This document shows, one piece after another, positions 52,201 to 63,965 of a stretch of DNA of 64,000 bases. Below the pieces are notes generated by a model that made no database searches, was not told the origin of the DNA, and saw nothing but the letters and a program-made list of their open reading frames with translations. The stretch comes from Pseudomonadota bacterium (lineage in GTDB: Bacteria > Myxococcota > Myxococcia > Myxococcales > Myxococcaceae). A program made the translations under genes and the position numbers. Position 1 is the first letter of the stretch. Each line of letters starts with the position of its first letter. The stretch covers positions 1 to 64,000 of the forward strand of contig JAFAAN010000137.1 in NCBI GenBank assembly GCA_023426545.1, written 5' to 3'.

Positions 52201-54048
52201 TCAGTCCTCGGGCTGCGAGCAAACTGTCCGCGCCTCCGCGCCGCGCTTGAGCGCCACCAGCAGCAGCGACACCGCGGCCGGCGTCAGTCCGGGAATCCGC
52301 CGCGCCTGCCCCACCGTGCCGGGCCGGTGCGTGGTGAGCTTCTCCACCGCCTCCGCGCTGAGGCCCCGCACCTCGTTGAAGCGGTAGCCCTCCGGAATCC
52401 GCCACCGGTCCGTGGCCTCGGCCTCGCGCGCCGCCGCACGGGCGGCCTGGGCGATGTAGCCCTCGTACTTCACCTCGACCTCCACCTCCTCGGTGACGTC
52501 GGGAGGAAGCCGCGGCCATTCCTCGTGGCCCTCGCCGAGCTGCGCGTACGTCATCTCCGGCCGCCGCAGCCGCGCCGCCAGCCCGGTGCGCTTCAGCCGC
52601 GCGACTTCCTCCGTCACCGCGCGAGACCGCGCCTCCACCCGCTCCAGCGCCTCGCGAGGCAGCAGCCCCACCCGGTGCCCGTGCCGCGCCAGCCGCAGGT
52701 CCGCGTTGCCCTCGCGCAGCTTCAGCCGGTGCTCCGAACGGCTGGTGAACATGCGGAACGGCTCGTCCACGCCCTTCGTCACCAGGTCGTCCACCAGCAC
52801 CGCGCCGTGCGCCTCGTCGCGGCCGAGCAGCAGCGGCGGCTCGCCCTTCACCTGGAGCGCCGCGTTGATGCCGGCCCACAGGCCCTGGAAGGCCGCCTCC
52901 TCGTAGCCCGAGGTGCCGTTGAGCTGCCCCGCGAAGTACAGGCCGGCGATGGCCTTCGTCTCCAGCGTGGCCTTGAGCTGCGTGGGCGGCGCGTAGTCGT
53001 ACTCCACCGCGTAGCCGAAGCGGACCACCTCCACCTGCTCCAGGCCCGGGATGGTGCGCATGAAGGTGAGCTGCACCTCCGCCGGCAGGCTGGTGGACAG
53101 GCCCGCCGGGTACACCAGCGGCGACGTGGGCCCCTCCGGCTCCAGGAACACCTGGTGCCGCTCGCGCGAGGCGAAGCGCACCACCTTGTCCTCCAGCGAC
53201 GGGCAGTAGCGCGGCCCCCGGCCGACGATGTCTCCCTGGTACAGCGGCGAGCGGTGCAGGTTGTCGCGCAGCACCGCGTGTGTGCGCGGCGTCGTCTCCG
53301 TGAGCGCGCACGTCACCGCGGGCTGGCGGGGGAACGGCATGCCGCCCTCCCCTTCCACCTTCGTGCGCCACGAGAAGGGCCGCACCACGGTGTCTCCGGG
53401 CTGCGGCTCCAGCGCGCCCCAGTCGATGCTCGCGCGCGCCAGCCGCGCCGGCGTGCCCGTCTTGAAACGGCCCAGCGTGAAGCCCAGCGCGCGCAGCGAC
53501 TCGGACAGCCCGCGCGCCGCCTCGTCGCCCAGCCGGCCACCCACCTCCTTCTGCTCGCCCACGTGCATCAGCGCCTGGAGGAAGGTGCCCGTGGTGAGCA
53601 GCACCGCGGAGGCCGCCACCTGCGTACCGTCCTTCAGCACCACGCCCTCCACCCGGCCCCCGCCCGCCACCACCTGCGCCACCTCGCCCTCGCGCACCGT
53701 GAGGTTCGGCTGGGCGAAGAGCACCTCCTGCATGACCACCGCGTAGGCATCCCGGTCGCACAGCAGGCGCGAGGCCTGCACCGCCGGCCCCTTAGAGGCA
53801 TTCAGCGTCTTGAAGTGCGTGCCCACCTGGTCCGCCGCGCGCCCCATCTCCCCGCCCAGCGCGTCCAGCTCGCGCACCAGGTGGCCCTTGGCCGTGCCCC
53901 CCACCGCGGGGTTGCAGCTCAACACCGCCGAGCGCTCACGCTTCAGCGTCAGACCCAACGTGGCCAATCCCATCCGCGCGCAGGCGAGCGCCGCCTCGCA
54001 GCCCGCATGGCCCAGCCCCACCACGATGACGTCGTATCGGAGTCCCAT
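52201..54048 (-). CDS. mnmG: tRNA uridine-5-carboxymethylaminomethyl enzyme MnmG
   Basis: 615 residues, normal length. With MnmE it modifies U34 of several tRNAs to cmnm5U, using FAD and methylene-THF. Motifs: FAD site VVGLGHAGCEAALACARMG, SCNPAVGGTAKGHLVRE, the GARAS-like GTFLQALMHVG and the Cys-containing signature in SCNPA. The C-terminal helical domain (YEGYIAQAARAA) recruits MnmE. Followed by rsmG in the same direction. The mnmE gene is not in the window. Confidence 0.97.
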   Translation of the reverse strand: MGLRYDVIVVGLGHAGCEAALACARMGLATLGLTLKRERSAVLSCNPAVGGTAKGHLVRELDALGGEMGRAADQVGTHFKTLNASKGPAVQASRLLCDRDAYAVVMQEVLFAQPNLTVREGEVAQVVAGGGRVEGVVLKDGTQVAASAVLLTTGTFLQALMHVGEQKEVGGRLGDEAARGLSESLRALGFTLGRFKTGTPARLARASIDWGALEPQPGDTVVRPFSWRTKVEGEGGMPFPRQPAVTCALTETTPRTHAVLRDNLHRSPLYQGDIVGRGPRYCPSLEDKVVRFASRERHQVFLEPEGPTSPLVYPAGLSTSLPAEVQLTFMRTIPGLEQVEVVRFGYAVEYDYAPPTQLKATLETKAIAGLYFAGQLNGTSGYEEAAFQGLWAGINAALQVKGEPPLLLGRDEAHGAVLVDDLVTKGVDEPFRMFTSRSEHRLKLREGNADLRLARHGHRVGLLPREALERVEARSRAVTEEVARLKRTGLAARLRRPEMTYAQLGEGHEEWPRLPPDVTEEVEVEVKYEGYIAQAARAAAREAEATDRWRIPEGYRFNEVRGLSAEAVEKLTTHRPGTVGQARRIPGLTPAAVSLLLVALKRGAEARTVCSQPED

Positions 54049-54194
54049 GTCTCACGAAGCTCGCACGCGGCGCTGGCGGGCTGCCCCACCCCACCGCCGT
54101 TTCGCGCCTTCGTATGGCTCCCACCAGGGCCCTTGGCAAGCAAAGGCCCCCGGCGGCGCGGACGCCCCCTGGCCTCCTTCGAGAATTTACGGAA

Positions 54195-54244
54195 GCGCGC
54201 GAGGCAGGCAGTGGGAGGGGTGAGGCGCTGCCTGCCTCGCGCGC
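54195..54244. repeat. Perfect 17-bp inverted repeat
   Basis: Arms GCGCGCGAGGCAGGCAG (54,195-54,211) and its exact complement (54,228-54,244) around a 16-base loop. No T-run follows on either side. As RNA it would be a very stable hairpin about 150 bp upstream of mnmG. Confidence 0.75.
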
Positions 54245-54447
54245 ACCGGCCTCCCACCGGGAGCTCCAGCCAGGCATTCGAGCCTGACCTCGCCCCCTGG
54301 CCTGGGTGGCAAAAGCCAATCGCGCCGTGGGAAAGGAGGAATGGTGCCGCCCGCCCCCCCGGGTTGGCGGCACCTCTCCCGCTCCACGGACCCGAAGGTC
54401 CGCCCACGCTGGCGCGGCCCCGGCCCCCATGGCTGGAAGCCGCGCTT

Positions 54448-54487
54448 TTCCCCCGCGCGCGACGTGCTTCCGCCGCGCGCGGGGGAA
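54448..54487. repeat. Perfect 14-bp inverted repeat
   Basis: Arms TTCCCCCGCGCGCG and its exact complement enclose a 12-base loop. It is independent of the 17-bp repeat 200 bp away and has no sequence in common with it except GC content. Confidence 0.75.
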
Positions 54488-54768
54488 CCGGGTGTCGCGT
54501 CCACGAACGGGTGGAACTGCTTCCGTGCGGTGAGGGCGCAGCGGGAACATCGAGCTCGGGCCACCAGGGCCCGACACCTTCGTGTGCGCGACGGGAAAAG
54601 GAATAACCCGGGGGTCTGACATGCGGGCGATGGTGGGGCCGGGCGCCCGGGGGCCCGCGCGTGCAGCCACGCCGTTTCCTTCCAGCAATCACGCTTCTGG
54701 GTCCGGCGCGCATTCGCTGTGCAGTGGCGCGGCGCCGGTTATTGGCCAGGGTTTCGCTCAGGGAGTCC

Positions 54769-56025
54769 ATGACCACGCCTTCGAACACGCCCGCCGCGCG
54801 GGGCACGCTCGGCCTCGAGCTGCTCCTGGGAACGCTGACCGCGTTCGCGCCGCTCTCCATCGACATGTACCTGCCGGCGCTCCCGCGCATCGCGGAGGAC
54901 CTCCAGTCCAGCGCGCCGGTCATCCAGCTCACGCTCGCGTCGTGCTTCGCCGGGCTGGCGCTGGGCCAGCTCTTCACCGGCCCGCTCATCGACCGCTTCG
55001 GCCGCACGCGGCCGCTCTACATCGGCCTGGCGCTGTACGTGCTGGGCTCGCTCGGCTGCGCGCTGGCGCCCACCGCGCCCATGCTGGTGGCCATGCGCTT
55101 CGCGCAGGCGCTCGGGGGCTCGGTGGCCCTGGTGGTGCCGCGCGCGGTGGTACGGGACTTGTGGTCCGGTGTCGACGCCGCGCGGACCATGTCCCGGCTG
55201 ATGCTGGTCATGGGCGTGGCGCCCATCCTCGCGCCGCTGCTGGGCGGCTTCGTGCTCCAGTATTCGGGGTGGCGGGCCATCTTCGTCGTGCTGGCGGCGG
55301 TGGGCGCGGTGGCGCTGGCCTTCGTGCTGAAGACGCTGCCGGAGACGGCGCCGCCGCACTCTGGCTCGGAGTCGGTGTCGTCGCGGCTGGGCGCGCTGCT
55401 GAAGGACCCGGACTTCGTGGGCCCGGCGCTGGCGGGAGGCTTCGCGCAGGCCGGCATGTTCGCGTACATCGCGGGCTCGCCCTTCGTCTTCATCTCCCTG
55501 TACGGCGTTCCCGAGGAGCGCTTCGGCTGGTTCTTCGGCCTCAATGCCATGGGCTTGATTGCCGTGGCGCAGCTCAACCGCAAGCTGGTGACGCACCTGC
55601 CGCTGCACCGGCTGCTGCGTCTGGCCTTGAGCCTGTGTGTCATTGCGGCGGCGGGCGTGCTGGCCGTGGCGTGGACGGGCTTCATGGGGCTGTGGGGCAT
55701 CGCTCTCGCGCTGTTCGTCTTCGTCTCCGCCATGGGCCTGGTGGGCCCCAACGCGACGGCCATCGCGCTGGAGCGGCACGCCGCGCGCGCGGGCATCGCC
55801 TCCGCGGCGCTGGGCGCGCTCCAGTTCAGCGCGGCGGCCGGCGCGTCGTGGGCCGTGAGCACGTTCAACAACGGCACCGCGATGCCCATGGCCGGCGTCA
55901 TGGCCGTCATGGCCGTGCTCGCGTGGTTCGCCGCCTTCCTCGGGCTCCGGGCGCGCACGCGCCAGCAGGGCGCCGGGGACGTGGGCGGCGCGGCGGCGGG
56001 GCAGGGCGAGGTCCGGACCGGGTGA
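54769..56025 (+). CDS. Bcr/CflA-family drug exporter
   Basis: 418-residue, 12-helix major facilitator antiporter of the DHA1 group. ATG 54769 with GGGAG upstream. Motifs: APLSIDMYLPALPRIA in the first helix (the Bcr/CflA signature), motif A GPLIDRFGRTRP in the 2-3 loop, and the Arg-containing AMRFAQALGGS in helix 4. Typical substrates are bicyclomycin, chloramphenicol-like and other small drugs; which one applies is not evident. Confidence 0.88.
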   Translation: MTTPSNTPAARGTLGLELLLGTLTAFAPLSIDMYLPALPRIAEDLQSSAPVIQLTLASCFAGLALGQLFTGPLIDRFGRTRPLYIGLALYVLGSLGCALAPTAPMLVAMRFAQALGGSVALVVPRAVVRDLWSGVDAARTMSRLMLVMGVAPILAPLLGGFVLQYSGWRAIFVVLAAVGAVALAFVLKTLPETAPPHSGSESVSSRLGALLKDPDFVGPALAGGFAQAGMFAYIAGSPFVFISLYGVPEERFGWFFGLNAMGLIAVAQLNRKLVTHLPLHRLLRLALSLCVIAAAGVLAVAWTGFMGLWGIALALFVFVSAMGLVGPNATAIALERHAARAGIASAALGALQFSAAAGASWAVSTFNNGTAMPMAGVMAVMAVLAWFAAFLGLRARTRQQGAGDVGGAAAGQGEVRTG

Positions 56026-56112
56026 CACGACGCCTCTGAACCCCACACGGGCCGGGCGAGGGGAGGGAGCTCCAGACGCGCGGGCCCGAGCCGTGCCATC
56101 TTCCCCAGTACC

Positions 56113-56892
56113 ATGACTTCCTCCTCCATCACCGTCCAGGGCCCCGCGGGCCGGCTCGCCGTCACGGACACCGGCAGCGGCGGCCTCCCCGTCGTCTTCA
56201 TCCACAGCAACGCGGGCCGCCGCGAGCAGTGGGCCGCGCAGCAGGCGCACCTGAAGCAGCGCTCGGTGTCCTTCGACCTGCGCGGCATGGGTGAGTCAGC
56301 GCCCGACGCCCAGGGCCGCTACGGCGCCGCGGACATGGCCGACGACGTCCACGCGGTGGCCAACGCCCTGGGCCTGGAGCGCTTCGTCCTGGTGGGCCAC
56401 AGCTTCGGCGGCTGCGTCGCCGGCGAGTACGCCCGCAACTGGCCCGAGCGCGTCGCAGGGCTCGTCATGGTGGACTCGACGGGCACGATGCCGCCGCTCC
56501 CCCCGGAGCAACTGGAGGCCTTCCGCCAGGGCACGCGCCCCGAGTCCTACCGCGCGTACATGGACGCGTGGTTCGCGCCCATCCTCCAGAACGCGAAGCC
56601 GCACACGCGCGAGTCGGTGATGCGCTGGCTGCACGAAACACCGCGCGAGGTGGTCGTCGGCGCGCTGGAGAGCATGCTCGCCTATGACTCGGACCTCGTG
56701 TTCGCGCGCTACCTGGGCCCCCTCCATACGCTCGTCGTGGACGCCTTCATCCAGCCCAATTCCTATCATCTGCTCTACCCGGAGACGTCTCACACGGCGT
56801 TCTCGGGCGTCAGTCACTGGCTGATGATGGACGCGCCGGAGCGCTTCAACGCCGAGCTCGACGCGTTCCTCGCCACGCTGCCGCCGGGGTAG
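56113..56892 (+). CDS. Alpha/beta hydrolase
   Basis: 259 residues. Oxyanion His-Ser... region VVFIHSNAGRREQW, nucleophile elbow GHSFGG (Ser near residue 98), an acid in the ALESMLAYDSD region or the later VVDAF strand, and the catalytic His near the C-terminus in SHTAFSGVSHW. No signal peptide, so cytoplasmic. Substrate unknown. Confidence 0.85.
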   Translation: MTSSSITVQGPAGRLAVTDTGSGGLPVVFIHSNAGRREQWAAQQAHLKQRSVSFDLRGMGESAPDAQGRYGAADMADDVHAVANALGLERFVLVGHSFGGCVAGEYARNWPERVAGLVMVDSTGTMPPLPPEQLEAFRQGTRPESYRAYMDAWFAPILQNAKPHTRESVMRWLHETPREVVVGALESMLAYDSDLVFARYLGPLHTLVVDAFIQPNSYHLLYPETSHTAFSGVSHWLMMDAPERFNAELDAFLATLPPG

Positions 56893-56917
56893 CGCCCGGG
56901 AGCTACCCCGGAGACAC

Positions 56918-56952
56918 GAAGCCCCACGGCGCCGCGCGCACCGTGGGGCTTC
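56918..56952. terminator. Bidirectional terminator
   Basis: Perfect 12-bp stem GAAGCCCCACGG/CCGTGGGGCTTC with an 11-base loop, exactly between the convergent hydrolase (ends 56,892) and M16 protease (ends 56,981). Confidence 0.85.
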
Positions 56953-56980
56953 ACACTTCGGGGGGTAGGGGCCTACCGCG

Positions 56981-59821
<2,841 letters not shown>

Positions 59822-59931
59822 GCGGTCCTCGCGGGTCGTCTGGGAGTGCACGGGCTTCTAACCCGAGATGCCTCCCAGGCCATCCCGAACGGTGGCACTC
59901 CAGGCGACCCGGCGTCGCGGAGGCGACACCC

Positions 59932-60108
59932 GTGTGCCGCGAGTGGCGAAGCCCGTGGGACGGGGACACGGCGGAGCCCGAATCACTCCATGAGCGTTAC
60001 TTCGAGCGGTTCGGCCGTGCCCTGAGCGCCCTCGTCGAGCAGCTGTTGCAGGGCCGGGGCAGGATGGACGAGCACGGCCAGCGGCTGCTCGTGCTCGAAC
60101 GTGCCTGA
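59932..60108 (+). CDS. Small ORF with strong ribosome site
   Basis: 58 residues from GTG 59932, which has GGAGG 8 bases upstream. The helical sequence LHERYFERFGRALSALVEQL with an RALSALVEQLLQG stretch looks like a folded protein, and its third positions are GC-rich. It is followed within 25 bp by a terminator hairpin. No homology recognised; it stands between the divergent protease start and the aldo/keto reductase end. Confidence 0.5.
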   Translation: MCREWRSPWDGDTAEPESLHERYFERFGRALSALVEQLLQGRGRMDEHGQRLLVLERA

Positions 60109-60129
60109 GCAATCATTCCCAGGGGCGAA

Positions 60130-60161
60130 GGTGTCGGGGACGTCTCCATATCCCCGACACC
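60130..60161. terminator. Terminator hairpin
   Basis: Perfect 11-bp stem GGTGTCGGGGA/TCCCCGACACC with a 10-base loop between the plus-strand small gene and the minus-strand aldo/keto reductase. Confidence 0.82.
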
Positions 60162-60181
60162 ACACGCGGGGGAGGCCCGCC

Positions 60182-61165
60182 TCAGGCGTGCGCCTCGCCC
60201 TGCGACGTTCGCGCTCCCTGGAAGAACGCCTCGATGTCCCGCAGCGTCTCCGAGGGCAGCCGCAGGGCCCCGGCGCCGATGAACCCATCCACCTGCTCCG
60301 CGCTGCGAGCACCGACAATCGCCCCGGTGACGGCGGGATGTCTCAGCACCCAGGCAATGGCCACCTCCGCGGGCGAGCACTTCAGCCGGCCGCCCACCTC
60401 GCGCAACAGCTCCGCCAGGGACAGGTTGCGCGACAGCGCCGGCTCCTGGAAGTCCGCGCTGGAGCGCCGCCAGTCATCCGGGGGGAAGCCCGCCACGCGC
60501 TCGCGCGTCATCTTCCCCGTCAGCAGACCCGAGGCCATGGGCGAGTAGGCAATGACGCCAATCCCGTTGCGCTCGCAGAAGGGCAGGGCGTCCGCCTCGA
60601 CGTCCCGGTGGATGAGCGAGTAGCGCGGCTGCAGCGACGTCACCGGGGCGATGCGGTGGATGCGCTCCAGCTGGCTCGCATCGAAGTTGGACACGCCCAC
60701 CCACCGCACCTTGCCCTCGCGCTGGAGCGCCGCCAGGGTGGACCACCCCTCCTCGCACTCCTCCTGCGAGTCCACGGGCCAGTGAATCTGGTACAGGTCG
60801 ATGGCATCCACCTTCAGCCTGCGCAGCGAGGCCTCGCACTCCCGGCGGACGGAGTCGGCCTTGAGCGAGCGGGTGATGCGCCCCTGCGCGTCCCAGACCA
60901 TGCCGCACTTGGTGAAGACGTAGGGCCGCTGGGACATCCCCTCGAGCGCCCGGGCGACCAGTTCCTCGGAGTGTCCCAGCCCGTAGACCGCCGCGGTGTC
61001 AATACAGCCGATGCCTCGCTCGGCGGCCCGGCGGATGGCGTGGATGGACGTCTCGTCATCCTGCGGCCCCCAGGCGAACTGCCAGCCACCTCCACCGATG
61101 GCCCAGGCCCCAAAGCCCAGCCGGGTGATGTCCATGTCGGAATTGCCCAAGCGCCGCGTCTGCAT
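60182..61165 (-). CDS. Aldo/keto reductase
   Basis: 327-residue NADPH-dependent oxidoreductase of the (beta/alpha)8 AKR superfamily. ATG 61165 has AGGAGG 6 bases upstream. Catalytic tetrad: Asp and Tyr in IDTAAVYGLGHSE, Lys in VFTKCG, His in YQIHWP. The C-terminal loop for the cofactor includes GVIAYSPMASGLLTG and AIVGARSAEQVDG. Resembles the YhdN/IolS-type subgroup; substrate unknown. Confidence 0.9.
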   Translation of the reverse strand: MQTRRLGNSDMDITRLGFGAWAIGGGGWQFAWGPQDDETSIHAIRRAAERGIGCIDTAAVYGLGHSEELVARALEGMSQRPYVFTKCGMVWDAQGRITRSLKADSVRRECEASLRRLKVDAIDLYQIHWPVDSQEECEEGWSTLAALQREGKVRWVGVSNFDASQLERIHRIAPVTSLQPRYSLIHRDVEADALPFCERNGIGVIAYSPMASGLLTGKMTRERVAGFPPDDWRRSSADFQEPALSRNLSLAELLREVGGRLKCSPAEVAIAWVLRHPAVTGAIVGARSAEQVDGFIGAGALRLPSETLRDIEAFFQGARTSQGEAHA

Positions 61166-61492
61166 GGCTGCCTCCTGTCGTGCGAGCAATGGGCCGCCAT
61201 GCCCTTTCACGCACCGGAGACTGGGCACGGGGCCGGAGCGCGGTGTCCATCGCGGACAGGCGACGCCCCGGTGAAGCATGGTGACGCCCCGGGCCGGAGC
61301 AGCGATGCCGGCCACGCCCGCTCCTCCGCCGGGCGGGGGTGAGTCGGGGCCATCCCCGGCCTGGCAGCGGCTTCGCGGCCCTCCAAATGAAAGCGTCCGC
61401 ACGCGCAAGCATCGTCGCCAAGGCGCGTTAGTAGTAAGGACCGCTTGCCAGGGCCATTCCCTGTCTCTCACGGGCACCAGGAGTCCCTTCGG
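61166..61492. other. Divergent promoter region, 327 bp
   Basis: No gene supported. It must carry the promoters of the aldo/keto reductase and sppA. A direct repeat GACGCCCCGG occurs twice about 25 bp apart near 61,265; no known operator is recognised. Confidence 0.5.
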
Positions 61493-63283
61493 ATGAAACG
61501 ATTCTTCATCGGCGCGCTGGCGTTCATCGGCGCGCTGTCTGTCCTCTTCGTGGTGGGCCTCGTGGGCCTGATGCTGCTCGCGTCCGCGAGCAAGCCCAGC
61601 GTGCCCTCCAACCTCGTGCTGGAGCTGGACCTCGAGCACCCGCTGCCGGAGCACCACGCGCCGGACTCGCTCGTGGGCGCCTTCGGCGAGGAGCCCACCA
61701 CGGTGCGCGACATGGTGGACGCGCTGGAGAAGGCCGGGGGTGACTCGCGCGTGAAGTCGCTGGTGGTCCGCATCGGCCAGCCGGGGACTCCCGCCGCCAC
61801 GCAGGAGCTGCGCGACGCGGTGAAGGCCTTCCGCGCCAAGGGCAAGAAGGCGGTGGCCTACGCGGACTCGTTCGGCGAGCTGGGCAACAGCACCCTCGCG
61901 TACTACCTCGCGTCCGCGTTCGACGAAATCTACATCCAGCCCTCGGGCGACGTGAACATCAACGGGCTCGCCTTCGAGATGCCCTTCGCCCGCGACGCCT
62001 TCGCCCGGCTGGGCGTGACGCCGCGCTACAGCGCCCGCTACGAGTACAAGAACGCCATCAACACCTTCACCGAGCGGGACTACACCGCGCCCCACCGCGA
62101 GGCCACCGAGCGCTTCACGCAGAGCCTCTTCGACCAAATTGTGCGCGGCATCGCCGAGGAGCGAGGCCTGACGGAGGACGTCGTGCGGGGGCTCATCGAC
62201 AAGGCCCCGCTGATGGCCGACGAGGCGCTGGAGGCGAAGCTGGTGACGGGGCTGCGCTACCGGGGCGAGGTGCTCGGTGAGCTGAAGGAGCAGGCCGGCA
62301 CGGGCGCCCGCTTCCTCTACGTGAAGAAGTACCTGGAGCGCGCCGGCCGGCCCAACGTCTCCGGTGACACCGTCGCCCTGGTGTACGGCGTGGGCGAGGT
62401 GATGCGCGGGAAGAACCAGTCCAACCCGCTCTCCGGCGGGCAGACGATGGGCGCGGAGAGCGTCGCCGCGGCGCTGCGCAAGGCCACCGAGGACTCGCGG
62501 GTGAAGGCCATCATCCTCCGCGTGGACAGCCCCGGGGGCAGCTACGTGGCCAGCGACACCGTCCGCCGCGAGGTGCAGCGCGCGAAGGAGGCGGGCAAGC
62601 CCGTCATCGCCACCATGGGCAGCTATGCCGCCAGCGGCGGCTACTTCGTCGCCATGGAGGCGGACCGCATCGTCGCGCAGCCGGGCACGCTCACCGGCAG
62701 CATCGGCGTCTACGCGGGCAAGTTCGTGACGTCGGACTTCTGGGAGAAGCTGGGCGTGAACTTCGACACCGTGTCCGCCGGAAAGAACGCGGAGATGTTC
62801 AGCACCGACCAGGACTACACGCCGGAGCAGCAGGCCCGCATGGACGCGGTGCTGGACCGCATCTACTCGGACTTCACGACGCGCGCGGCGGCCAGCCGGA
62901 AGCTCCCGCTGGAGAAGCTGCAGTCGCTGGCCAAGGGCCGCGTGTGGACGGGCGAGGACGCCCTGACCCACGGCCTGGTGGACGCGCTGGGCGGCTACCC
63001 GAAGGCGCTCGAGCTGGCGAAGGAGGCCGCCAAGCTGCCCGCCGACGCCCGCGTCAACGTGGAGGTGTATCCGCGCAAGAAGCCCGCGTCCGCCGTGCTC
63101 TCCGAGTTGCTGGGCCAGACGGGAGACAACAGCGAGGACGACGCCATCACCGTGAGCGCCCTGTCGCCGTGGAACACCCTGGTGGCGGGCACCCGGCAGG
63201 TGTTCGCCCTGGGCGCGAAGCTGGGCCTCTTCGAGCAGCAGCGGGGCGAGCTCTACGCCCCCATGCCCGCGCCCACCTGGTAG
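61493..63283 (+). CDS. sppA: Signal peptide peptidase SppA (67K type)
   Basis: 596-residue membrane serine protease that degrades cleaved signal peptides. ATG 61493 with AGGAG 9 bases upstream. One N-terminal membrane helix (IGALAFIGALSVLFVVGLVG), then two ClpP-like repeats. The Lys general base lies in the first repeat (YEYKNAIN) and the catalytic Ser in the second (SYAASGGYFVAM). Full-length tandem form, as in E. coli. Followed by a convergent gene and a hairpin. Confidence 0.93.
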   Translation: MKRFFIGALAFIGALSVLFVVGLVGLMLLASASKPSVPSNLVLELDLEHPLPEHHAPDSLVGAFGEEPTTVRDMVDALEKAGGDSRVKSLVVRIGQPGTPAATQELRDAVKAFRAKGKKAVAYADSFGELGNSTLAYYLASAFDEIYIQPSGDVNINGLAFEMPFARDAFARLGVTPRYSARYEYKNAINTFTERDYTAPHREATERFTQSLFDQIVRGIAEERGLTEDVVRGLIDKAPLMADEALEAKLVTGLRYRGEVLGELKEQAGTGARFLYVKKYLERAGRPNVSGDTVALVYGVGEVMRGKNQSNPLSGGQTMGAESVAAALRKATEDSRVKAIILRVDSPGGSYVASDTVRREVQRAKEAGKPVIATMGSYAASGGYFVAMEADRIVAQPGTLTGSIGVYAGKFVTSDFWEKLGVNFDTVSAGKNAEMFSTDQDYTPEQQARMDAVLDRIYSDFTTRAAASRKLPLEKLQSLAKGRVWTGEDALTHGLVDALGGYPKALELAKEAAKLPADARVNVEVYPRKKPASAVLSELLGQTGDNSEDDAITVSALSPWNTLVAGTRQVFALGAKLGLFEQQRGELYAPMPAPTW

Positions 63284-63353
63284 TCCGCGCCTCCTCCCGA
63301 GACATGGCCGCGTGGCCCCGGCACGCTCCGGGCGCCACGCCCCCCGGCCGCGA

Positions 63354-63372
63354 AGCCCGGGACTCCCGGGCT
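63354..63372. terminator. Short terminator-like hairpin
   Basis: AGCCCGGGA and TCCCGGGCT arms around a single base, between the convergent sppA and cysteine dioxygenase genes and touching the latter's stop codon. Confidence 0.55.
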
Positions 63373-63965
63373 CACAGCCGCGCCGGGGACGGTGGCAGGG
63401 CCTCCAGGGGAGAGAGCGGCCGCCCGAAGACGGAGTGGTAGCGAAGCTCCCGTGAGACACAGCGCTGCCGGCGCGTGTCGAAGACGAGGCACCGGTCCAC
63501 CGGCCCCGCGTAGACGTGCAGCGAGACGGCGGGCCCCTGCGCCGCGATGACGCGGTGGATGGGCGCCTCGGGGCAGCGGAAGTCGACGTGCCCCGCGCCC
63601 ACCGGCCCCACCACACCGGACACCATGAGCCGAGCCGCGCCGGGCCGCAGGCCGCCGGACTCCAGGGTGTAGTTCTCCAGCCTGAAGCCTCCCGACTGGA
63701 CGCTGAACCAGCACTCCTGCCCGTCATGGTCATGGATGGGTGAGGCCGCGCCCGCGTCCCAGCAGTTCAGCAGCACCTCCAGGCGTGCGTCCCGATAGAC
63801 GAGGTTCCGGGTGTAGCGGCCCCGCCGGAAGTGCAGGTAGGGCCGGAGGCTGGAGGGCTCCAGCACCAGGCCCGCCAGCCCTTCGCCCACGCCCGTCAGG
63901 CCCGGCATGCCGCCGGCCTTCTGGCGGAGGAGCTCCACCCATTCGCCCAGACACATGGCGCTCAT
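63372..63965 (-). CDS. Cysteine dioxygenase
   Basis: 197 residues from ATG 63965; ATG 63956 or TTG 63983 are alternatives, none with a clear ribosome site. Iron cupin: His pair in SPIHDHDG, third His in APIHRV, substrate Arg in YTRNLVYR, and the Cys/Tyr pair that forms the thioether cofactor in related enzymes (ECWFSVQSG and LHVYAGP). It oxidises cysteine to cysteine sulfinate. Complete within the window. Confidence 0.85.
   Translation of the reverse strand: MSAMCLGEWVELLRQKAGGMPGLTGVGEGLAGLVLEPSSLRPYLHFRRGRYTRNLVYRDARLEVLLNCWDAGAASPIHDHDGQECWFSVQSGGFRLENYTLESGGLRPGAARLMVSGVVGPVGAGHVDFRCPEAPIHRVIAAQGPAVSLHVYAGPVDRCLVFDTRRQRCVSRELRYHSVFGRPLSPLEALPPSPARL

Larger units (their letters stand above)
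54049..54768. other. Intergenic region upstream of mnmG and the Bcr exporter
   Basis: 720 bp with no supported gene, serving two divergent genes. It contains two strong inverted repeats (listed separately) and several short GC-rich hairpins. No DnaA box or AT-rich unwinding element is seen, so it does not look like an origin. Confidence 0.55.

Noticed and set aside
54049..54768. Replication origin upstream of mnmG
   Set aside because: No DnaA boxes and no AT-rich unwinding element; the inverted repeats are extremely GC-rich.
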